DNA of 64,000 bases, taken from contig NZ_KE386604.1 of assembly GCF_000427905.1 (NCBI RefSeq), positions 479,086 to 543,085 of the forward strand, read 5' to 3'. The translations under genes were made by a program, and so were the position numbers. Below the pieces are notes generated by a model. That model was not told the origin of the DNA, searched no databases, and was given only the letters and a program-made list of their open reading frames with translations. The DNA comes from Thermocrispum agreste DSM 44070. Its GTDB lineage: Bacteria > Actinomycetota > Actinomycetes > Mycobacteriales > Pseudonocardiaceae. Numbering within the stretch: position 1 is the first letter of the stretch; each line of letters opens with the position of its first letter. Shown here in pieces: positions 11,270 through 20,846 of this stretch.

Positions 11270-11295
11270 AGCACCCCACGGCCGAGCCTGGTGCT
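11270..11295 (+). terminator. Weak hairpin after lpqE
   Basis: AGCACC/GGTGCT arms with a 14-nt loop followed by TTTG, 9 bp after the lpqE stop. Confidence 0.35.
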
Positions 11296-11536
11296 TTGTC
11301 GGCGCGTGCCGCGCGGCGAGTACGGCGTGATCCTTCTGCGCGGTATGCCGTAGCGCTGATCGCTTGCGATCCGTCGTGGCGGCTGCGGCATCTGTCGTGG
11401 CGGCCGTGACGCCGGGCGATGCCGGCCGTTCGGCGTGCTGCTGATCGAGCCGTGGCATCCGGCGTGATCTTCGCCAGGATGTGGTGCGTGGCGTGCGGTG
11501 CCGCGAGGCAGCCCCGAAAATGTCGGTTCCGCCCGC

Positions 11537-11552
11537 TACGGTGCCAGGCGTG
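11537..11552 (+). promoter_or_regulatory. Likely -10 box and leaderless start of radA
   Basis: TACGGT at 11537-11542 is followed after 7 nt by GTG at 11550, giving an N-terminus ([10 protein letters not shown]) that matches RadA homologues. This spacing is typical of leaderless actinobacterial mRNAs. Confidence 0.5.
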
Positions 11553-12977
11553 GGGAAGAAGAGCACCGGTTACCGCTGTACCGAGTGCGGCCTCGAGGTC
11601 GCGAAATGGGTCGGCCGCTGCCCGGAGTGTCAATCGTGGGGGACGGTCGAGGAGCGCGGCGTGCCGCACGCGGCTCTGGCCACGATCGCGGCGGGCGCGC
11701 CGTCGTCGCCTGCGCGGCCGATCGTGGAGGTCGACCTCGATGCCGCTCGGGCGCAGCCGACGGGTGTCGACGAGCTGGATCGCGTCCTTGGCGGCGGGTT
11801 GGTGCCGGGTGCGGTCGTGCTGCTGGCGGGCGAGCCGGGCGTCGGGAAGTCGACGCTCCTGCTCGAGGTGGCGCGCCGGTGGGCCGAGACGCGGGGGCCA
11901 GCGCTGTACGTGACGGGCGAGGAGTCCGCCGGGCAGGTTCGGCTGCGCGCCGAGCGCACGTCGGCGGTGCACGATGCACTGTTCGTGGCCGCGGAGAGCG
12001 ACTTGTCCGCCGTGATCGGGCACGTCGACGCGGTGCAGCCGGGGGTGTTGATCGTCGACTCGGCGCAGACCATGGTGTCGCCGAAGGTGGAGGGCTCGCC
12101 CGGTGGTGTCACACAGGTCAAGGCGGTGGCCGCGGCGCTGGTCGCCCTGGCCAAGGAGCGCGCCCTGCCGGTGATCCTGGTCGGCCACGTCACCAAGGAC
12201 GGCACGGTTGCAGGGCCGCGGGTACTCGAGCACCTGGTCGACGTGGTGTTGCATTTCGAAGGGGACAAGCACTCCACGCTGCGCATGGTGCGCGGGGTGA
12301 AGAACCGCTTCGGCCCGGCCGACGAGGTGGGCTGTTTCGAGCTGCGGGACGACGGCATCGTGGGTGTGGCCGACCCGTCCGGGTTGTTCCTCAACCGGCG
12401 GGGCGATCCGGTGGCGGGCACGGCCGTGACGGTGACGGTGGAGGGGAAGCGGCCGCTGCTCGCCGAGGTTCAGTCGTTGGTGACGACGTCGTCGCTGCCG
12501 ACGCCGAGGCGGGCCGCGAGCGGGCTGGATTCGTCGCGCATCGGAATGATCCTGGCGGTGCTGGAGAAGCACGCCCGGATCCGTTTCGGGGAGCGGGACG
12601 TCTACGTCGCGACCGTCGGTGGCATGCGGTTGACCGAGCCTGCCGCGGATCTGGCCGTCGCGTTGGCCGTGGTGTCCTCGGTGAGCGAGACTCCGCTGCC
12701 GAGCGGGCTGGTGGCCGTCGGGGAGGTCGGGCTGGCCGGCGAGCTGCGCAGGGTCACCGGGGTGCAGCGGCGGTTGGCCGAGGCACAGCGGATGGGTTTC
12801 ACGCACGCCCTTGTCCCGCCGGATTGCGGGCCGGTGCCCGCGGGGTTGGCCGTGCGGGAGGTCGCCGACCTGCCGAGCGCGCTGCAGCTTGCGTTGGAAT
12901 GGCGACGGCCCGCTCGCCGGGCGGAGGGCCGGGTGGAGGCCGGCGGCTCCGGAGTGGCGGGGTCCGCCCCGGGGTAG
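11550..12977 (+). CDS. radA: DNA repair protein RadA (Sms)
   Basis: 475 aa from the GTG at 11550; in-frame ATGs at 11481 and 11520 would only add residues without family match. A four-cysteine zinc finger (CTECG...CPECQSWG) is followed by Walker [11 protein letters not shown], the RadA KNRFG motif, and a C-terminal Lon-like domain ([17 protein letters not shown]). RadA promotes branch migration in recombination. In mycobacteria it is followed by disA; here a gene-poor repeat region follows instead. Confidence 0.95.
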   Translation: MGKKSTGYRCTECGLEVAKWVGRCPECQSWGTVEERGVPHAALATIAAGAPSSPARPIVEVDLDAARAQPTGVDELDRVLGGGLVPGAVVLLAGEPGVGKSTLLLEVARRWAETRGPALYVTGEESAGQVRLRAERTSAVHDALFVAAESDLSAVIGHVDAVQPGVLIVDSAQTMVSPKVEGSPGGVTQVKAVAAALVALAKERALPVILVGHVTKDGTVAGPRVLEHLVDVVLHFEGDKHSTLRMVRGVKNRFGPADEVGCFELRDDGIVGVADPSGLFLNRRGDPVAGTAVTVTVEGKRPLLAEVQSLVTTSSLPTPRRAASGLDSSRIGMILAVLEKHARIRFGERDVYVATVGGMRLTEPAADLAVALAVVSSVSETPLPSGLVAVGEVGLAGELRRVTGVQRRLAEAQRMGFTHALVPPDCGPVPAGLAVREVADLPSALQLALEWRRPARRAEGRVEAGGSGVAGSAPG

Positions 12978-13066
12978 GTGGCTTGGCGTGAGCGGTGGCC
13001 GTGGCTTGGGTGCCCCGGGTGGGTGGCCTTGGCGTGAGCGGCGGCTGCGGCTTGGGCGCCCGGGGG
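12975..13066. repeat. Imperfect tandem repeat of about 45 bp, two copies
   Basis: Copies at about 12975-13019 and 13020-13066 share 'ggtgg(c)cttggcgtgagcgg' and 'cggcttgggcgccc'-like segments. The first copy overlaps the radA stop codon. Confidence 0.6.
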
Positions 13067-13551
13067 TGGCGAGTCGTCGCGGAGCGGTTGGTGGCTGCAG
13101 CCCAGGCGGCCGATGGGTGCCGCCCCGAGCCGTGGCGCGATCGCCCAGTGACGGTCCGCCGCAGGCATGCTCGCGTTGCCGCGAACTGCCTGCCCCATCC
13201 GAGGCCCGGCGCCGTCGCTGCCTGAGCGGTCCGATGCCCGACATTGGCCCGCGCCGTATTGATCAGTTCGGTGACCAGCGCGTCGCCGATGCCCGGGCGT
13301 GCGGCGACCGATGCACCGCGACCGAGCGGTCTCCGCAAGGTCCTGGCACAACACGTGCAGCGCCTCGCGGCCGAGCAACCGGCCGCCGGAGGCCTGGCTC
13401 GGCGCGGGCTGAGGTGTTCGGCTGCACGCCGACCCAACTGCGCCCTCCGGAGCCGGGCGGCGCGGCAGCCGACCGTGGCCTGATGCTCGCAGATGCCGGA
13501 ACAGCCGCCCGGGGCGCAGCAGGCGGTCACTGCCGTTCCACAGGTCCCAGC
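13067..13551. other. Gene-poor stretch downstream of radA
   Basis: Frames on both strands are Arg/Ala/Pro-rich with no domain I can recognise and no ribosome site. I see no remnant of disA here, although that gene would be expected by synteny. Confidence 0.4.
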
Positions 13552-13755
13552 GCTGAGCGGGATCCAATGCTGGGCAGAACCCGGTGCTGAGCGGAACCCG
13601 GTGCTGAGCGGAACCCGGTGCTGAGCAGAATCCAGCGCTGAGCAGAACCCAGCGCTGAGCGGAACCCAGTGCCGAGCAGAATTCAGCGTTGGCCAGGACT
13701 CACGGCTGGGCACGACTCTGTACTAGGCCGGACTCACCGCTCGGCACCGCAGACA
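13552..13755. repeat. 17-bp tandem repeat array, about 8 clear and 4 decayed units
   Basis: The unit is GCTGAGCRGAAYCCRGY. Clear copies start at 13552, 13569, 13586, 13603, 13620, 13637, 13654 and 13671; two of them (13586 and 13603) are identical. Units from 13688, 13705, 13722 and 13739 are progressively degenerate. Since 17 is not a multiple of three, the array is not selected as a peptide repeat. Confidence 0.9.
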
Positions 13756-13931
13756 CCGGCCTGCAGCACCGAGCGGGCCGTATCGTCCGGCCGACGGGAC
13801 CCGGGGTCACCAACTTCTTGGCGCAGCCGGGTGGATTTGCCCGCGCCAGGCGGACCGATCAGCAGCAGCCCTGGCCGGACCGAGCGCACCACAGAAGCAT
13901 CCCTGGTGTGTGGGACGACCTGACCGCGCCG
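13734..13931 (-). pseudogene. P-loop ATPase remnant
   Basis: On the minus strand a frame ending at the stop at 13734-13736 reads GLLLIGPPGAGKSTRLRQEV at 13869-13813, a good Walker A motif with its preceding hydrophobic strand. There is no ATG and only GTGs at 13890/13887, the frame runs back into the end of the OtsB-GH15 gene, and it stops about 25 residues after the P-loop with no Walker B. Its 3' end reaches into the decayed tandem repeats. I read it as a fragment of an AAA/adenylate-kinase-like gene, but the parent family cannot be decided. Confidence 0.5.
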
Positions 13932-13944
13932 CGGGGCCGTCGGC

Positions 13945-16473
13945 TTACTGGTCGAGCAGAATCGCGCAGCGGATCAGTCCGATGTGCGAGTACGCCTGGG
14001 GGTGGTTGCCCAGCGACCGCTCGGCGATCGGGTCGTACTGCTCGGGCAGCAGACCGGTCGGACCCGCGCAGTCGACGATCTGCTGGAACAGCTCCTCCGC
14101 CTCGGTGCGGCGCCCGGTGAGCAGGTACGCCTCCACCATCCATGCCGCGCACAGGTGGAAGCCGCCCTCGTTGCCGGGCAGGCCGTCGTCCCGCCGGTAC
14201 CGGTACACCGTGGAGCCGCTGCGCAGCTCGCTCTCGATCGCCGTCACGGTCGACTGGAACCGCTCGTCCGACGGGTCGAGCAGCCCGGAGAGCCCGACGA
14301 ACAACGAGGCGGCGTCGAGGTCGGTGCCGTCGTAGGCGGTGGTGAACGCCTGCACCTCGTCGTTCCATCCGTGTTCGAGCACATCGGCCGCGATGACGTC
14401 GCGCAGCTTGGGCCACGCCACCGGCAGTTCCCGGTTGTAGCGCTCGGCCAGCCGGACCGCGCGGTCCATGGTGACCCAGCACATCACCCGCGAGTAGACC
14501 CGATGCCGTGGGACGTGCCGCTCCTCCCAGATGCCGTGGTCCGGCTCCCGCCAGCGGCGCTTCACCGCCTCCGCCATGGCCCGCACCAGCTGCCAGTCCT
14601 CGTCGCGCAGCTCGCCGCGGACCTCGGCCAGGTCGGCGATCAGCTCCACGACCGGGCCGAACACGTCCAGCTGGACCTGGTGGTTGGCCAGGTTGCCGAC
14701 GCGCACCGGGCGCGACCCCGCGTACCCGGGCAGCGAGTCGATGACCGCCTCGGCGCCCAGCTGCTGCCCGGAGACGGTGTACAGCGGGTGCAGCCGCTCA
14801 GGGCCCGCCAGCTGGCTCAGCACACCGTGCAACCACCGCAAATACCCTTCGGCCTCCTCGGTCGAACCGAGGGAGACCAGCGCGCGCACCGTCATGGCGG
14901 CGTCCCGGATCCAGCAATAGCGGTAGTCCCAGTTGCGGACGCCGCCGATCTCCTCGGGCAGCGACGTGGTCGCCGCCGCCAGCACACCACCGGTCCCGGC
15001 GTCGCACAGGCCGCGCAGGGTCAGCGCGGACCGGCGCACCAGCTCGGTTTCCACGCCGGGCAGCTTCAGCCCGGCCGCCCACTTGCTCCAGTACTCGCCC
15101 GCCCGCGTGCGCCGGTCGATTTCCGGCAGCTCGTGCGGGCTCAAGTCGGTGGTGCCGCAGCGCAGCTCGAGCACGATCGGCTCGTCCGGCTTCGGCCGCA
15201 CCACGGCCTTCGCCGTGTCGTGCAGGCCGTCCGAGGTGATTTCCCAGGTCACGCCGGGGGCGCGCAGCACGAACGGCTCCGAGGTGCCCAGTACGCGCAG
15301 ACCCTCCTGCTCGGCCACCAACCGCACCGGGACGCCGCCGAACTCCGGCCGCGGCGCGAACGTGATGCTCGCTTCGGTGTCACCGGAGATGACCCGCACC
15401 AGATCGGTTCGGTGCTTGGCCGACTCCGGCTCCAGGTAGTCGGTCACCAGCAGGCGCGACCAGCGTGTCTCCACCGTCATGGTGTTGGGCAGGTAGCGCT
15501 GGCCGAGCGGCAGGCCGTTACGGGTGGGCTTGATGCTGAAATGCCCGGCGCTGGGTCCGCCCAGCAGATCGGCGAACACCGCGGGCGCGTCCGGACCCGG
15601 GTGGCACAACCAGGTCAGCCGGGCGTCCGGTGTCACCAGCGCCACCGAGCTCTCGTTGGCCAGCATGGTCAGCCGCTCGATCGGCGGTGCCTGCTCCCCG
15701 TACAGCCAGTTGCGCCGCTCCTCCAGCACGAACGCCAGTACCGTCGCGACGTCCTCGGTGTCGCGGATCCGGTACTGCGCGAGCGTTTCGCCCTCGCCGA
15801 CCTTGATGCCCACGTCCGGGCCGGAGAGCCGGGCGAACGCCTTCTCGTCCGTGACGTCGTCACCGAGGAACATGGCCGCGGTGGCGCCTGCCTGGTGCCG
15901 GACGACGTCCAGCGCGTGGCCCTTGTCGGTGGCCACGACGGCCAGCTCGACCACCGCCTTGCCGTCGGTGACCGTGATGCCCTCCCATGTGGCCGGTCCT
16001 TGGTGCACGGCGTCCAGCACGCGCGCGGCGTCTTCCTGCGACGCCTTCCGCACGTGGACGGCGATGCTCGCCGGCTTGACCTCCAGCGAGACGCCGGGAA
16101 CGCCGTCGACCAGGCGGTTCAGCTCTTCTTCCAGCCTGCGGTGCAGCGCCTTGGCCTTGGGGTCGATCTCGTGCACGAAGCCGATGTCGAACTCCGACCC
16201 GTGCGAGCCGACCAGGTGCACTTCCGCGGGTAGCCGGGAGAGCGTGGCCAGGTCACGCAGCGCACGCCCGGAGATCACCGCGGTGGTGGTCTCGTGCAAC
16301 GCGGCGAGCGAACGCAGCGCGCCGACCGATTCCGGTCGCGGGCGCGCGTTGTCCGGGTTCTCCACGATCGGCGCGAGGGTCCCGTCGTAATCGCAGGCCA
16401 CCAGCAGCCGTGGCGTGCGTGCGATGTGCACGATCGCCCTGCGCAGTTCGGCGGGTAGGGACTCGGCGGTCAA
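13945..16473 (-). CDS. Fused trehalose-6-phosphatase (OtsB) and GH15 glucoamylase/trehalase-like enzyme
   Basis: 842 aa. Residues 1-255 are a HAD-type trehalose phosphatase: DYDGTLAPI near residue 28, SGRALRDL, GSHGSEFD, and FLGDDVTDEKAF. Residues about 265-842 are a GH15 protein: an N-terminal beta domain, then an (alpha/alpha)6 domain with NWDYRYCWIRDAAMTVRAL and the two acids expected for catalysis, Glu650 (HGIWE) and Glu811 (LLPEQYD). Some actinobacterial GH15 enzymes are trehalases, so one polypeptide may make trehalose and also hydrolyse it. It lies 68 bp downstream of otsA on the same strand. The GH15 substrate is inferred, not shown. Confidence 0.9.
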   Translation of the reverse strand: MTAESLPAELRRAIVHIARTPRLLVACDYDGTLAPIVENPDNARPRPESVGALRSLAALHETTTAVISGRALRDLATLSRLPAEVHLVGSHGSEFDIGFVHEIDPKAKALHRRLEEELNRLVDGVPGVSLEVKPASIAVHVRKASQEDAARVLDAVHQGPATWEGITVTDGKAVVELAVVATDKGHALDVVRHQAGATAAMFLGDDVTDEKAFARLSGPDVGIKVGEGETLAQYRIRDTEDVATVLAFVLEERRNWLYGEQAPPIERLTMLANESSVALVTPDARLTWLCHPGPDAPAVFADLLGGPSAGHFSIKPTRNGLPLGQRYLPNTMTVETRWSRLLVTDYLEPESAKHRTDLVRVISGDTEASITFAPRPEFGGVPVRLVAEQEGLRVLGTSEPFVLRAPGVTWEITSDGLHDTAKAVVRPKPDEPIVLELRCGTTDLSPHELPEIDRRTRAGEYWSKWAAGLKLPGVETELVRRSALTLRGLCDAGTGGVLAAATTSLPEEIGGVRNWDYRYCWIRDAAMTVRALVSLGSTEEAEGYLRWLHGVLSQLAGPERLHPLYTVSGQQLGAEAVIDSLPGYAGSRPVRVGNLANHQVQLDVFGPVVELIADLAEVRGELRDEDWQLVRAMAEAVKRRWREPDHGIWEERHVPRHRVYSRVMCWVTMDRAVRLAERYNRELPVAWPKLRDVIAADVLEHGWNDEVQAFTTAYDGTDLDAASLFVGLSGLLDPSDERFQSTVTAIESELRSGSTVYRYRRDDGLPGNEGGFHLCAAWMVEAYLLTGRRTEAEELFQQIVDCAGPTGLLPEQYDPIAERSLGNHPQAYSHIGLIRCAILLDQ

Positions 16474-16505
16474 CGCCCCTCCAGGAAGGTTTTCACGGAG
16501 TTGAA

Positions 16506-16524
16506 TGTGCCGGGCTACGGCACA
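16506..16524 (-). promoter_or_regulatory. Hairpin between otsA and the otsB-GH15 gene
   Basis: TGTGCCG/CGGCACA arms with a 5-nt loop in the 68-bp intercistronic gap. It could attenuate or process the message between the two trehalose genes. Confidence 0.45.
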
Positions 16525-16541
16525 ATAACTCCCGCGTTTTG

Positions 16542-17951
16542 TCAGCCGTCCAGCGCGTCAAGGAACGACCGGGCCCAGCGGTCCACGTCGTGCGTCAGCA
16601 CCTGGCGGCGCAGCGCCCGCATGCGCCTGCGTCCCTCCGCCGGGTCCACGTTGATCGCCGCGAGCAACGTTCGCTTCACGCCGTCGAGGTCGTGCGGGTT
16701 GACCAGAAAAGCGCTGGTCAGCTCGGCTGCCGCGCCCGCGAACTCGCTGAGCACCAGCGCACCGGTCTGGTCGTGCTTGCACGCCACGTACTCCTTGCAC
16801 ACCAGGTTCATGCCGTCGCGCAGCGGCGTGACCACCATGACGTCGGCGGCCCGGTAAAACGCGGCGAGTTCGGCTCGCCCGACCGACTGATGCAAATAAT
16901 GCACGACCGGGTGACCGACCCTGGCGAATTCGCCGTTGATTCGGCTGACCAACCGCTCGATGTCGCCGCGCATGCGCTGGTAGTGCTCGACGCGCTCCCT
17001 GCTGGGGGTGGCCAGCTGCACGAAGGTCACCTCCGCCGGATCGATGGCGCCTTCCCGCAGCAGCTCGTGCAGCGCCTTCAGGCGCAGATCGATGCCCTTG
17101 GTGTAGTCGAGCCGGTCGACGCCGAGCAGCATCGTCTTGGGGTTGCCGAGCGAAGCGCGGACCTCGGCGGCACGCTTGGCGACTTCCGCGGTGCGTGCCA
17201 GCGCGTCCAGCCCCGCGGAGTCGATCGAGATCGGGAAGGCGCCGACCCGCACGGTGCGGTCACCCACCCGCACGATGCCGGAGCGGGAGCGCACTCCGAC
17301 CGAGCCACGGCTGGACTCCAGCCCGATCAGCTGGCCGGCCAGCCACAGGAAGTTCTGCGCCCCACCCGGCCGGTGGAAGCCGACCAGGTCCGCGCCGAGC
17401 AGGCCGCGGACGATCTCCGCCCGCCACGGCAGCTGCATGAACAGCTCCACCGGCGGGAACGGGATGTGCAGGAAGAAGCCGATGCGCAGATCCGGCCGGA
17501 GCTCGCGCAGGATCGAGGGGACCAACTGCAGCTGGTAGTCCTGCACCCAGACGGTCGCGCCCTGCGCGGCCACCTTCGCGCTCGCTTCCGCGAAACGCTG
17601 GTTGACCCGCACGTAGGCGTCCCACCACCGGCGTTCGAACACCGGAGGCTGCACCACGTCGTGGTACAGCGGCCAGAGCGTGGCGTTCGAGAAACCTTCG
17701 TAGTAGTCCCGGACTTCGGCGCTGCTGAGCGACACCGGATGCAGTACCAAGCCCTCGTCGGTGAACTCGTCGACCTCGATGTCGGGCACCCCGGGCCAGC
17801 CGACCCACGCCCCCTTCCGGCTGCGCAGGAACGGCTCGAGGGCCGCTACCAGACCGCCCGGGCTCTGCGTCCAGCGTTGGCTGCCGTCCGCAGCCCGGTC
17901 CAGGTCCACCGGCAATCTGTTGGCCACCACGACGAAATCGGGGTCGCTCAT
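16542..17951 (-). CDS. otsA: Trehalose-6-phosphate synthase (GT20)
   Basis: 469 aa from the [18 protein letters not shown]; a longer upstream frame runs through a tandem repeat and is not used. Family motifs: [53 protein letters not shown], and [14 protein letters not shown]. It joins a nucleotide-activated glucose to glucose-6-phosphate. The next gene downstream carries the phosphatase domain, completing the OtsAB route. Confidence 0.95.
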   Translation of the reverse strand: MSDPDFVVVANRLPVDLDRAADGSQRWTQSPGGLVAALEPFLRSRKGAWVGWPGVPDIEVDEFTDEGLVLHPVSLSSAEVRDYYEGFSNATLWPLYHDVVQPPVFERRWWDAYVRVNQRFAEASAKVAAQGATVWVQDYQLQLVPSILRELRPDLRIGFFLHIPFPPVELFMQLPWRAEIVRGLLGADLVGFHRPGGAQNFLWLAGQLIGLESSRGSVGVRSRSGIVRVGDRTVRVGAFPISIDSAGLDALARTAEVAKRAAEVRASLGNPKTMLLGVDRLDYTKGIDLRLKALHELLREGAIDPAEVTFVQLATPSRERVEHYQRMRGDIERLVSRINGEFARVGHPVVHYLHQSVGRAELAAFYRAADVMVVTPLRDGMNLVCKEYVACKHDQTGALVLSEFAGAAAELTSAFLVNPHDLDGVKRTLLAAINVDPAEGRRRMRALRRQVLTHDVDRWARSFLDALDG

Positions 17952-18128
17952 GTGGTTCAGCCTACTGTGCGAATCCTGTGAGCAGGCTCTCGATCTTGTG
18001 GCGTCCGGGTGGTCTTGCTGCGCCGGAGGGGCGAGCACGGACCGTGATTCCCGCAGCGGGCCGCGGCAGGTCGCGCAACGGAGCCGGGCCCGCGGGCAGG
18101 CCGAGGGGCCCGGGGCAGTGCTCGGCGC

Positions 18129-18194
18129 ACCGTGGGGCACAGCTTTGCGGACCGTGGGGCACAGCTTTGCGCACCGTGGGGTAGAGCTCTGCGT
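18129..18194. repeat. 22-bp tandem repeat, three copies, upstream of otsA
   Basis: Unit accgtggggcacagctttgc + 2 nt at 18129-18150, 18151-18172 (21 of 22 identical) and a diverged copy at 18173-18194, with a partial fourth. It lies about 180-245 bp upstream of the otsA start, in the region where its promoter might be. Confidence 0.8.
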
Positions 18195-18523
18195 GCCGTC
18201 CGGCACTGGCCCCGTGCTGGGCCGCGTCGGGCCGGTGGCGGGACGAGCGCATCGGGCTCGCCGCCGGTGGCAGCTCGCCGTACGGGACCTGCCGGTCGGC
18301 GGTGTCGTTGCGGGCCTGGTTCATGCGGAGGCGCAGCGGGCTGGCCGGTAGGCGTGCCCCATCACTCCCGCAGGGCCCTTCAGGCGGTACGAGACAGCCG
18401 GGGTGCGCGGCGTCAGCGAGCAGGCGAGTCTGCCCGTGCCCTGCCGCAGACGGCGGCTCGGCGGCCCTGGTGCAGGCGGCTCGGTGGCTCTGGTGCAGGC
18501 GGCGGCTCGGCGGCTCGACGGCC

Positions 18524-19915
18524 CTATTGGAGGCGGCGGCGAGACGGCCGCAGCGGACCGGCCATCCGCGGGCCGGCCAGCTTCCGCTCCAGGCGGCCGA
18601 GCTGGGTCCGCACCGGCTGGGCAAGGTACTCGCCGAACACCACACCGGCGGCGAGGGCCAGGCCCACGGCGAACGCCTGCATCAGCGTGCTGAACTGGCC
18701 GACCGGCTCCACTCCCGCCTCGTACAGGCCGCGGAAGGCCAACAGCCCGGGCAGCAGCGGGGTGATGCCGGAGACCGCCACCACGAGCGGGGTGACCCGC
18801 AGCCGCCGGGACAGCACGCCGCCGCAGAACCCCAGCAGCACGGCGGCGACCGCGGTTGCGGCGATCTTGTCCGCGTGCGCCAGCCGCAGGACGCTGTAGA
18901 CGGTGGTGCCGACACCACCGGCGATAGCAGCCAGCAGCAGGGCGCGCAGGCGCGCGTAGCTGGCCAGCGCGAAGAAGCCCGCGGCGGCCGCCCCGGCGAT
19001 GATCTCCACCGGGAGGCTGATCGCGCTCGGTCCGGGCAGTGCCGGGAGCGGGGCCCGGGGGAAGCCCAGCGTGATGGCCAGCTGCAGGCCGATCACCACA
19101 CCGGTGACCAGCCCGGTGGTCATCATGATCACTTCCATCGTCCGGCCTGCCGCGGTGACGTTGTAGCCGGTGACGGCGTCGTGCACGGCCGAGACGGTGT
19201 GCAGGCCGGACAGCAACACGGTGATCGCCGCGGCCGCGACCAGGCTCGGTGATTCGAACGGCAGGTCGCTGCTGAGTGCCAGCACCGCGAACAGTGTGGC
19301 GATCAGCCCGCCGACGACCTGCTGGAAGAACAGCGGCAGGGCACGCTTGTTGAGCACCCGGCCGATCCGGTCGATCAACGAGCTGACCACGAAGGCCAGC
19401 GTGGCGGTCAGCGGACCGCCACCCATCAGGACGGTGATCGACGCGGCCATGGCACCGAGCGCGAGCGTGGCGACCCACCGCGGATAGGGGTGCGGGGCGT
19501 TGCTGATCCGGTTGATCTCGGCGGCGGCGGTGTGCAGGTCGGTCCGGCCGCGGGTGATCTTGGTGACGAGGTCCTCGGTTTCGCTCAGCCGCGTGTAGTC
19601 CATGCTGCGGCTGCGCACGACGCGCACGGCCGTGACGGGAGAAGCTTCCGAACCGCGGTGGCAGGTGACGGTGATGGACGTGCCGACGACGTTGACTTCG
19701 CACTGCGGGAGGCCGAAGGCGTCGGTGACCGCCAGGATGGTGGCGGTGACGTCGGCGGCACCGGCGCCGGTGGCCATCTGCACTTCACCGATCCGCAGCG
19801 CGGTGTCCAGTGCGAAATGGATCGACCCCTCGTCGAGCAGCTTCGGCCCGATCGGCCGGGGCGGAGCAGGCTGTTCCGGTACGCGTACCCGATGCTGCCT
19901 CGCCAAGAGTTTCAC
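18524..19915 (-). CDS. ThrE-family threonine/serine exporter-like membrane protein
   Basis: 463 aa from the GTG at 19915, chosen because GGAGG lies 8 bp upstream; an ATG 54 bp earlier is possible. Residues about 30-160 form the cytoplasmic N-terminal domain (HFALDTALRIGEVQMATGAGAAD), followed by about ten hydrophobic segments in two blocks, matching the ThrE duplicated transmembrane domain (PF06738 plus PF12821 type). The family exports L-threonine and L-serine in corynebacteria. The C-terminus is basic. It stands alone between otsA and tRNA-Thr. Confidence 0.88.
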   Translation of the reverse strand: MKLLARQHRVRVPEQPAPPRPIGPKLLDEGSIHFALDTALRIGEVQMATGAGAADVTATILAVTDAFGLPQCEVNVVGTSITVTCHRGSEASPVTAVRVVRSRSMDYTRLSETEDLVTKITRGRTDLHTAAAEINRISNAPHPYPRWVATLALGAMAASITVLMGGGPLTATLAFVVSSLIDRIGRVLNKRALPLFFQQVVGGLIATLFAVLALSSDLPFESPSLVAAAAITVLLSGLHTVSAVHDAVTGYNVTAAGRTMEVIMMTTGLVTGVVIGLQLAITLGFPRAPLPALPGPSAISLPVEIIAGAAAAGFFALASYARLRALLLAAIAGGVGTTVYSVLRLAHADKIAATAVAAVLLGFCGGVLSRRLRVTPLVVAVSGITPLLPGLLAFRGLYEAGVEPVGQFSTLMQAFAVGLALAAGVVFGEYLAQPVRTQLGRLERKLAGPRMAGPLRPSRRRLQ

Positions 19916-20442
19916 GTCGTCCACCTCCCACGTCGTCCCGCGCTCTTGTGCGCCGTCCCGCGAGTCCATCGGCGCCGTATGCGCAACCGTTGCACGCTTG
20001 ATCCGTAACGTCGGTCACGATTTCTTGCACCGCCGAACCGGGGCGGTCGTGACGTCCCGCGCGGCCGGCCGAATGGCCTCTGAACAGCCGTTTTGCCGCC
20101 GGATGCGCCCGGTGCCGATCCGGCCGAGTACCCGGCGGATCGAGCGTCGATCAACCCTCCGGTTCCAGTCTGACCGGCCTGGGCGATCTCGCCAGTCGAG
20201 CCGAGGCTGCGGGCGCCGGGTCAGCGACGCCGCGGAGGCACGGTCAGCGGCGCCGCGACCCGGTACCCGGCCCGGCCACGTCGGCCCGGTGGACTCCTGA
20301 CCGGGGCAGGTGTGCCGGTGCCGGTCGGCACGAAGGAGCGGAGCTGGTGCTCGGTCCGTGCACCGGCCGGCGGGGTAGACGGGGGCTTGCCTGCCGGGCC
20401 GGATCGTCGCCGCATACGATGGACGTGGCCACCCGGCCAGCT
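19916..20442. other. Gene-poor interval before tRNA-Thr
   Basis: About 530 bp holding presumably the promoters of the exporter (minus) and of the tRNA (plus). No gene is supported. Confidence 0.4.
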
Positions 20443-20515
20443 GCCGACATAGCTCAGTTGGTAGAGCAGCTGTCTTGTAAACAGCAGGTCAGGGGTTCGA
20501 GTCCCCTTGTCGGCT
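20443..20515 (+). tRNA. tRNA-Thr (anticodon TGT)
   Basis: 73 nt. Acceptor stem GCCGACA pairs with TGTCGGC, D-arm GCTCAGTTGGTAGAGC, anticodon stem GCTGT/ACAGC with loop CTTGTAA (anticodon TGT, reads ACA), and T-arm GGGGTTCGAGTCCCC. The discriminator base is T and the 3' CCA is not encoded. Confidence 0.97.
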
Positions 20516-20846
20516 CCGATCGTGCTCCTTGCGGTATCACGCCCGGCCGGGGGCGCCGTCCGGGGCGGGCGCCCCGGTGAGTCGTTCCCCTGGCGCAGCC
20601 CGGCGTGATTCCCCTGCCGCTGCGTATCCGGACTCGCCCTACAGTCCTGCTCGTCTGACCGTCCGGCGGTCTGCTGGCGCGGTCACGGGTTCCCAGGGCC
20701 GGTCCCGGCGAGCGCGGGAGACACGTCACCCTCGGCCACGACACCACCTACAGCGCGGCCGGTCCCGGCGAGGGCGGGCGGGCGGCGCGGCAGCTCGGCC
20801 TGCCGGCCGAGGTTCATCGAGGGTTGCGCCCGTTGTGGGGAAGTCG
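20516..20846. other. Gene-poor interval after tRNA-Thr with a short direct repeat
   Basis: A roughly 22-bp sequence, ggccggtcccggcgagcgcgg, is at 20697-20718 and again with one change at 20757-20778. No gene is seen. Confidence 0.4.

Noticed and set aside
16542..18206. Longer otsA with an 85-residue N-terminal extension
   Set aside because: The extra part is translated from the 22-bp tandem repeat and has no family match; the ATG at 17951 begins directly with the conserved region.
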